Shown in pieces: positions 59,996 to 64,000 of a stretch of DNA of 64,000 nucleotides. Where the stretch lies: assembly GCA_965213845.1 (NCBI GenBank), contig CBDCAI010000004.1, forward strand, positions 1,488,001 through 1,552,000. The letters run 5' to 3'. The translations under genes were made by a program, and so were the position numbers. The stretch's first letter is position 1; each line of letters begins with the position of its first letter. Under the pieces are notes generated by a model. It was not told where the DNA came from and ran no database searches. It saw only the letters and a list, made by a program, of their open reading frames with translations. Source of the stretch: JBBROS01 sp965213845. Lineage in GTDB: Bacteria; Pseudomonadota; Alphaproteobacteria; Acetobacterales; Acetobacteraceae.

Positions 59996-61272
59996 CGCGC
60001 TCCATGCATCTCGGCGTGTTCATCTACCCCGGCGGCCACCACATCGCCGCCTGGCGGCACCCCGCGATGCCGGCTGACGGGATCACCGAGTTCGACTACT
60101 ACCGCGAGACCGGGCAGATCGCCGAGCGCGGCCTGTTCGACCTGTATTTCGTCGGCGACGCCCTGAACGCGCGGGAGCGGGAGGGGCGGATCATGGGCCA
60201 GGTGGCGATCAACAACCTGGACCCGGTCGGGATCGTCTCGGCGGTTGGCGCGGTCACGTCGCGGATCGGCCTGGTGGCGACCCTGTCCACCACGTACCAC
60301 GAGCCCTTCGCCATCGCGCGGAAGTTCGCGACGCTGGACCACCTCAGCGGCGGCCGGGCGGGGTGGAACGTGGTGACGACGCTGGACGCCAAGGCGGCGC
60401 TGAACTTCAGCCGGACGGCGGCGATGGAGAAGGGGCTGCGCTACGAGCGCGCGGCGGAGTTCGTGCGCGTCTGCAAGGCGCTGTGGGACAGCGAGGGGCG
60501 CGCCATCGACCATGCCGGGCGCTTCTTCCAGGTGGCGGGGCCGCTGGGCCTGGCCCGGCCGCCGCAGGGCTGGCCGGTGCTGGTGCAGGCCGGCGGCTCG
60601 GAGCCCGGGCGGGACTTCGCGGCCGACATCGGCGAGGCCATCTTCACCGCGCAGGGCACGCTCGAGGGCGCGCAGGCGTTCCGCGCGGACATCCACGCCC
60701 GCATGGCGGCGCGCGGCCGGGCGCCGGACACGGTCAAGATCATGCCGGGCCTGTCGCCGATCCTGGGCGACACGGAGGCCGCGGCGCACCGGCGGGAAGA
60801 GGAGCTGGCGGAGCTGGTGCACCCCGCGGTGGGCGTGTGGATGATCACGGAGATGACCGGGTTCCGCCTCTATGACCACGCGCTGGACGCGCCGCTGCCC
60901 GCTGCCGAAATCCGCGCCGCCAACCCGGCGCTGACCCGCAACGCGCTGGCGCTGGTGGAACGCGCGGAGCGGGCGCCGGTCACGATGCCGCTGACATTGC
61001 GGGAGGCGGCGCGGATCATGGCGCGGTCCCGCGTGCACCAGTCCTTCGTCGGCACGCCCGGGCAGCTGGCGCGGCACATGGCGGACTGGGTGGCCCGGGG
61101 CGCCTGCGAGGGGTTCAACATCCTGCCGCCGGTGTTCCCGGACGATCTCGCGACCTTCGTGGACCAGGTCGTGCCGGAGCTGCAGCGGATGGGCGTGTAT
61201 CGCCGGGCCTATGAGGGGACGACGCTGCGCGAGCACCTGGGCCTGGACCGGCCGCCGGGTCGCGCGGCATGA
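59992..61272 (+). CDS. NtaA/SnaA/DszA-type FMNH2-dependent monooxygenase
   Basis: A 426-residue luciferase-like monooxygenase of normal length. HLGVFIYPGGHHIAAWRHP, then FDLYFVGDAL, FAIARKFATLDHLSGGRAGW, NVVTTLDAKAALNF and LVQAGGSEPGRDFAADIGEA all fit the NtaA family. Such enzymes use FMNH2 from a separate reductase to oxidise nitrilotriacetate, dibenzothiophene sulfone, pristinamycin precursors or similar C-N and C-S compounds. No reductase gene is adjacent. It overlaps the short homologue upstream and is followed by a TauD-type dioxygenase. Confidence 0.92.
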   Translation: MTRSMHLGVFIYPGGHHIAAWRHPAMPADGITEFDYYRETGQIAERGLFDLYFVGDALNAREREGRIMGQVAINNLDPVGIVSAVGAVTSRIGLVATLSTTYHEPFAIARKFATLDHLSGGRAGWNVVTTLDAKAALNFSRTAAMEKGLRYERAAEFVRVCKALWDSEGRAIDHAGRFFQVAGPLGLARPPQGWPVLVQAGGSEPGRDFAADIGEAIFTAQGTLEGAQAFRADIHARMAARGRAPDTVKIMPGLSPILGDTEAAAHRREEELAELVHPAVGVWMITEMTGFRLYDHALDAPLPAAEIRAANPALTRNALALVERAERAPVTMPLTLREAARIMARSRVHQSFVGTPGQLARHMADWVARGACEGFNILPPVFPDDLATFVDQVVPELQRMGVYRRAYEGTTLREHLGLDRPPGRAA

Positions 61273-61297
61273 TGCGGGACGGGACGGGAGAACGCCG

Positions 61298-62368
61298 ATG
61301 GACCTGAAGCCGATCGAGGGACCCTGCGCCTGGTACGGCGCCGAGCTGGGCGCGCGCACGGACTGGGTGCGCACGCTGGACGACGCGCAGCGCCACGAGA
61401 TCGAGGGCGCGCTGCAGGCGGTGCGGGACCGGCCGCTGTATGGCTTCGGCCGCGACGACTTCCGCCTGCCGCGGACGGAGCCGCTGCTGGCCGCGATCCG
61501 CACCGAGCTGGAGGAGGGTGCCGGCATCGTCCGGCTGCGCGGCGTGGACGTGCGGCGGCATGACGAGCCTGCGCTGCGGCAGCTGTTCTGGGGCCTGGGC
61601 TGCCATCTGGGCACGGCGCTGTATCAGAATCCGAGCGGCGAGATCATGGGCGAGGTGCGGGACGAGACGAAGCTGGCCGCGCCCAGCTTCACCAGCGATG
61701 CGCCGGGCGGCATCAAGTCGTCGCGGGCCCGGGCGCGCTCCACGGGGCCGCTGCGGTTCCATACCGACCTGTGCGACATCATCGCCCTGCTGTGCGTGCG
61801 CAACGCCAGCCAGGGGGGCGTGAGCAAGATCGCCAGCTCGGTAACGATCTACAATGAGATGCTGCGGCGCCGGCCGGACCTGGTGCCGCTGCTGTTCCAG
61901 GACTACTGGCGCGCCCGGCCCGCGGACGGCGACAGCAGCGCCATTCGCCCGACCTTCCCGCTGCCGGTCTGGGGCATTGCGAGCGGCAAGTTCACCAGCC
62001 AGTATTCGCGCACCTTCGTGGAGCTGGCGCAGCAGATCCCGGGCATCCCGAAGCTGAGCGCCGCGCAGGACGAGGCGCTGGACCTGCTGGCCGAGGTGGC
62101 CGAGGAGGTCTGCCTGCTGTCGGCCTTCGAGGAAGGCGACATCCAGCTGCTGAACAACAACGTCACCTACCACGGCCGCACCGCCTACGACGACGACGCC
62201 GCGACGCAGCGGGAGCGGCTGCTGTTCCGCCTGTGGCTGTCCACCGCCGACAGCCGCCCGCTGCCGGACGGGTTCGAGATCCTGTGGGGCGACATCCGCC
62301 CCGGCACCGTGCGCGGCGGGGTGGTCCAGCCTGAGACCGGACAGCGGGCACCGGCAATGGCGGGGTGA
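61298..62368 (+). CDS. TauD/TfdA-family Fe(II)/2-oxoglutarate dioxygenase
   Basis: A 356-residue dioxygenase. The iron ligands are His155 and Asp157 (FHTDLCDI) and His292 (NNNVTYHGRTAYDD), with the 2-oxoglutarate Arg in LFRLWLS. The N-terminal extension (WVRTLDDAQRHEI) is as in the larger TauD relatives. It hydroxylates an unknown substrate, such as a sulfonate, carnitine-like or chelate-type molecule. ATG at 61298 has GGGAG 7 bases upstream. It is the last gene of the MFS-monooxygenase operon, 25 bases after the previous gene. Confidence 0.9.
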   Translation: MDLKPIEGPCAWYGAELGARTDWVRTLDDAQRHEIEGALQAVRDRPLYGFGRDDFRLPRTEPLLAAIRTELEEGAGIVRLRGVDVRRHDEPALRQLFWGLGCHLGTALYQNPSGEIMGEVRDETKLAAPSFTSDAPGGIKSSRARARSTGPLRFHTDLCDIIALLCVRNASQGGVSKIASSVTIYNEMLRRRPDLVPLLFQDYWRARPADGDSSAIRPTFPLPVWGIASGKFTSQYSRTFVELAQQIPGIPKLSAAQDEALDLLAEVAEEVCLLSAFEEGDIQLLNNNVTYHGRTAYDDDAATQRERLLFRLWLSTADSRPLPDGFEILWGDIRPGTVRGGVVQPETGQRAPAMAG

Positions 62369-62483
62369 GGGGGACGAGGGCGCCCCTGAGACGGGTTTTC
62401 TCGCGGCGCCCTCGGTCTTTGTAGACGCGCCACAGTCTCGCCCGGTCGGCGCTGTACCGGACAGCTTCATCCATTCTCAACCA

Positions 62484-62780
62484 TTGGCTGTGACACTCGT
62501 CTGCTGTGCACAGATTTGGTCCATGAGCGGGATCACGACGGACATCTCGGCGTCCGTCGCGCAGCAAGGCGCTGCGACGTCGGAGATCACGCGCAACATG
62601 CAACAGACCGCCGAGGCGACACATTCGATGACCCGGACGCTTGCCGCCGTGAGCAGTGCCGCGAACCAGACCGGCGCTGCCGCAGGGATGGTCCTCGGCT
62701 CGGCCGGTGCGGTCTCCCAGCAGCCAGAGCGCCTTTCGTCCGAAGTCGACAGCTTCAGCGCAAACCTGCTCGCAGCCTGA
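62484..62780 (+). pseudogene. C-terminal remnant of a methyl-accepting chemotaxis protein
   Basis: The 98-codon frame carries only the end of a chemoreceptor signalling domain: GITTDISASVAQQGAATSEI, then TRNMQQTAEATHSMTRTLAA, SSAANQTGAAAGMVLGSAGA and a closing LSSEVDSFSANLLAA. The sensor, membrane and HAMP parts and the receptor tip are gone. The first 13 codons do not match. It is unlikely to make a working receptor. Confidence 0.75.
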
Positions 62781-62796
62781 TCGATACCTGCCCGGC

Positions 62797-63570
62797 TTAT
62801 CGTCCCTTCTGCTTCCGCCAGGTCGCGAAGGCGTCGAGGTTGGTTTCGTCGGTGGGGGGATAGAGGCCGAGGGTCTTCTGGCCGGCCTGGACGCGTTCCA
62901 GCACGAAGTCTTCGAAGGCGGTCATCTCGACGGCTTCGGTGGCGATGTCGTCGGCGATGCCGGATGGGATGACGATGCAGCCGTCGTGGTCGCCGACGAT
63001 GATGTCGCCGGGGAAGACCGGGGCGTCGCCGCAGCCGACGGGCACCTGCAGGTCGATCGCCTGGTGCAGCGTCAGGTTGGTGGGGGCGGAGGGGCGGCAG
63101 TGATAGGACGGCATGGCGAGCGCCGCGATCTCGGCGGAGTCGCGGAAGCCGCCATCGGTGACCATGCCGGCGACGCCGCGGACCATCAGCCGGGTGGCGA
63201 GGATGCCGCCGGCCGAGGCGGCGCGCGGGTCCTTTCGGCTGTCCATCACCAGCACGGCGCCGGGCGGGCATTCCTCCACGGCGCGGCGCTGCGGGTGGCC
63301 GTGGTCGCGGAACACCGTCATGGGGTTCAGGTCCTCGCGGGCCGGCATGTAGCGCAGCGTGTAGGCCGGGCCGACCATGCTGCCGTTGCGGGGGGCGGAC
63401 AGGGGCTGCACGTCCTGGATCATCTGGCGGAACAGGCCGCGCTTGAACAGGGCGCTGGCCAGGGTGGCCGTGCTGACGCCCTGCAGCATCGTGCGGGTGG
63501 CGTCGCGCAGGGTCATGGTTACGGGCGGGGTCATGGGCGGGGTCATGGGCGGGGTCATGGGCGGGGTCAT
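62797..63570 (-). CDS. RraA-family aldolase (4-hydroxy-4-methyl-2-oxoglutarate/oxaloacetate type)
   Basis: A 257-residue RraA/HMG-aldolase-family protein. MVGPAYTLRYMPAREDLNP, GAVLVMDSRKDPRAASAGGI, then GVAGMVTDGGFRDSAEIAAL hold the conserved Gly-Asp-Arg-Asp active-site pattern. IIVGDHDGCIVIP is the metal-site strand. Such proteins cleave short keto acids in aromatic or sugar-acid breakdown. ATG at 63570 has AGGAAG 7 bases upstream; from it the protein starts with four MTPP repeats. ATG 63515 would skip them. It lies 11 bases after the IlvD/Edd gene on the same strand, suggesting a sugar-acid pathway. Confidence 0.85.
   Translation of the reverse strand: MTPPMTPPMTPPMTPPVTMTLRDATRTMLQGVSTATLASALFKRGLFRQMIQDVQPLSAPRNGSMVGPAYTLRYMPAREDLNPMTVFRDHGHPQRRAVEECPPGAVLVMDSRKDPRAASAGGILATRLMVRGVAGMVTDGGFRDSAEIAALAMPSYHCRPSAPTNLTLHQAIDLQVPVGCGDAPVFPGDIIVGDHDGCIVIPSGIADDIATEAVEMTAFEDFVLERVQAGQKTLGLYPPTDETNLDAFATWRKQKGR
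63523..63570. repeat. Four-copy 12-bp tandem repeat at the RraA-like gene start
   Basis: GGGCGGGGTCAT is repeated perfectly four times (63523, 63535, 63547, 63559). On the minus strand each copy supplies an ATG and codes for Met-Thr-Pro-Pro, so each is an in-frame possible start codon. Copy number change would alter the N-terminus without breaking the frame. Confidence 0.9.
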
Positions 63571-63581
63571 GGGCGAACTTC

Positions 63582-64000
63582 CTAGTAGATGACGGGTTCG
63601 GAGACGGGCGCGCCGAACTCGGTGCGGAGGAAGTCGAAGTCGCAGCCTTCGCTGGCCTGCTGGATGTGCTTGGTGAACACCCAGCCGTAGCCACGCTCGA
63701 ACCGGGGCGCGGGCGGCACCCAGGCGGCGCGGCGGCGGGCCAGCTCCTCGTCCGAGACGTCCATGCGGAGGCTGCGGGCATCCACGTCCAGCACGATGGT
63801 GTCGCCGGTCTGCAGCAGGGCGAGCGGGCCGCCGATGTAGCTTTCGGGGCTGACGTGCAGCACGCAGGCGCCGTAGCTCGTGCCGCTCATGCGGGCATCG
63901 GACATCCGCAGCATGTCGCGATGGCCTTCCTTCAGCAGCTTCTTCGGCATGGGCAGCATGCCCCATTCCGGCATGCCGGGCCCGCCCTGCGGCCCGGCGT
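63582..64000 (-). CDS. IlvD/Edd-family dehydratase, C-terminal part (5' end outside window)
   Basis: About 139 C-terminal residues of a dihydroxy-acid/sugar-acid dehydratase; the frame is open to the window edge. GPQGGPGMPEWGMLPMPKKL, then MLRMSDARMSGTSYGACVLH, SPESYIGGPLALLQTGD and VDARSLRMDVSDEELARRRA match the family. The following RAAWVPPAPRFERGYGWVFT end favours the arabinonate/xylonate dehydratase branch over valine/isoleucine IlvD. It is followed by the RraA-like aldolase, so both may serve pentonate or similar sugar-acid breakdown. Confidence 0.9.
   Translation of the reverse strand, partial: AGPQGGPGMPEWGMLPMPKKLLKEGHRDMLRMSDARMSGTSYGACVLHVSPESYIGGPLALLQTGDTIVLDVDARSLRMDVSDEELARRRAAWVPPAPRFERGYGWVFTKHIQQASEGCDFDFLRTEFGAPVSEPVIY

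Overview
The window is about 70 % GC, densely coded on both strands, and reads as a chromosome segment of an alphaproteobacterium. Acetobacteraceae (a Roseomonas-like relative) is the best guess. Support comes from the aroE-coaE-dnaQ gene order, a DUF1489 protein, an aapJQMP amino-acid transporter, many twin-arginine exported oxidoreductases, GTG/TTG starts in tightly overlapping genes and small proline-rich proteins. This assignment is inference. I saw no rRNA, tRNA or CRISPR array.

Layout. 1-11 kb: the 3' end of a sugar-binding protein; a LigD repair ligase; a cis-CaaD-type tautomerase in one frame with a ModA-like domain; an MdtABC-like RND efflux pair; two sugar ABC permeases. 11-14 kb: an accessory patch with a DUF6362-like gene, a small orphan ORF, an RTX-like repeat protein and a Pro-rich microprotein. 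14-24 kb: acyltransferase, catalytically dead hydrolase-like lipoprotein, MFS transporter, a decayed NYN-domain gene, a PPOX-family flavoprotein, and the aroE-coaE-dnaQ-hybrid histidine kinase run on the minus strand.

24.3-32.5 kb: the most striking block. It is one plus-strand run of nine genes: a [2Fe-2S] subunit and two tandem molybdenum hydroxylase large subunits, then a small cytochrome c, an FCSD-type flavoprotein and SoxX-SoxY-SoxZ-SoxA. SoxB and SoxCD are absent and SoxY has lost the usual GGCGG tail. It looks like an exported redox system in which a Mo hydroxylase is coupled to a non-canonical Sox carrier.

32.5-41 kb: two back-to-back GH13 enzymes (alpha-glucosidase type and trehalose-synthase type), three hairpin repeats, phosphoketolase-acetate kinase, ureidoglycine aminohydrolase and rsmA. 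41-47.5 kb: His-rich exported protein, DUF1489, an orphan phnM, gene debris (zinc alcohol dehydrogenase and a possible LysR tail), an exported metallo-beta-lactamase-fold hydrolase, a nucleoside phosphorylase and an amidohydrolase. 47.6-52.1 kb: aapJ, a strong terminator, then aapQMP. 52.2-62.4 kb: a peptide-type ABC importer divergent from an MFS - two luciferase-like monooxygenases - TauD-type dioxygenase operon, probably one uptake-and-oxidation cassette for an unknown substrate. 62.4-64 kb: a chemoreceptor remnant, an RraA-like aldolase with a repeat at its start, and the 3' end of an IlvD/Edd dehydratase.
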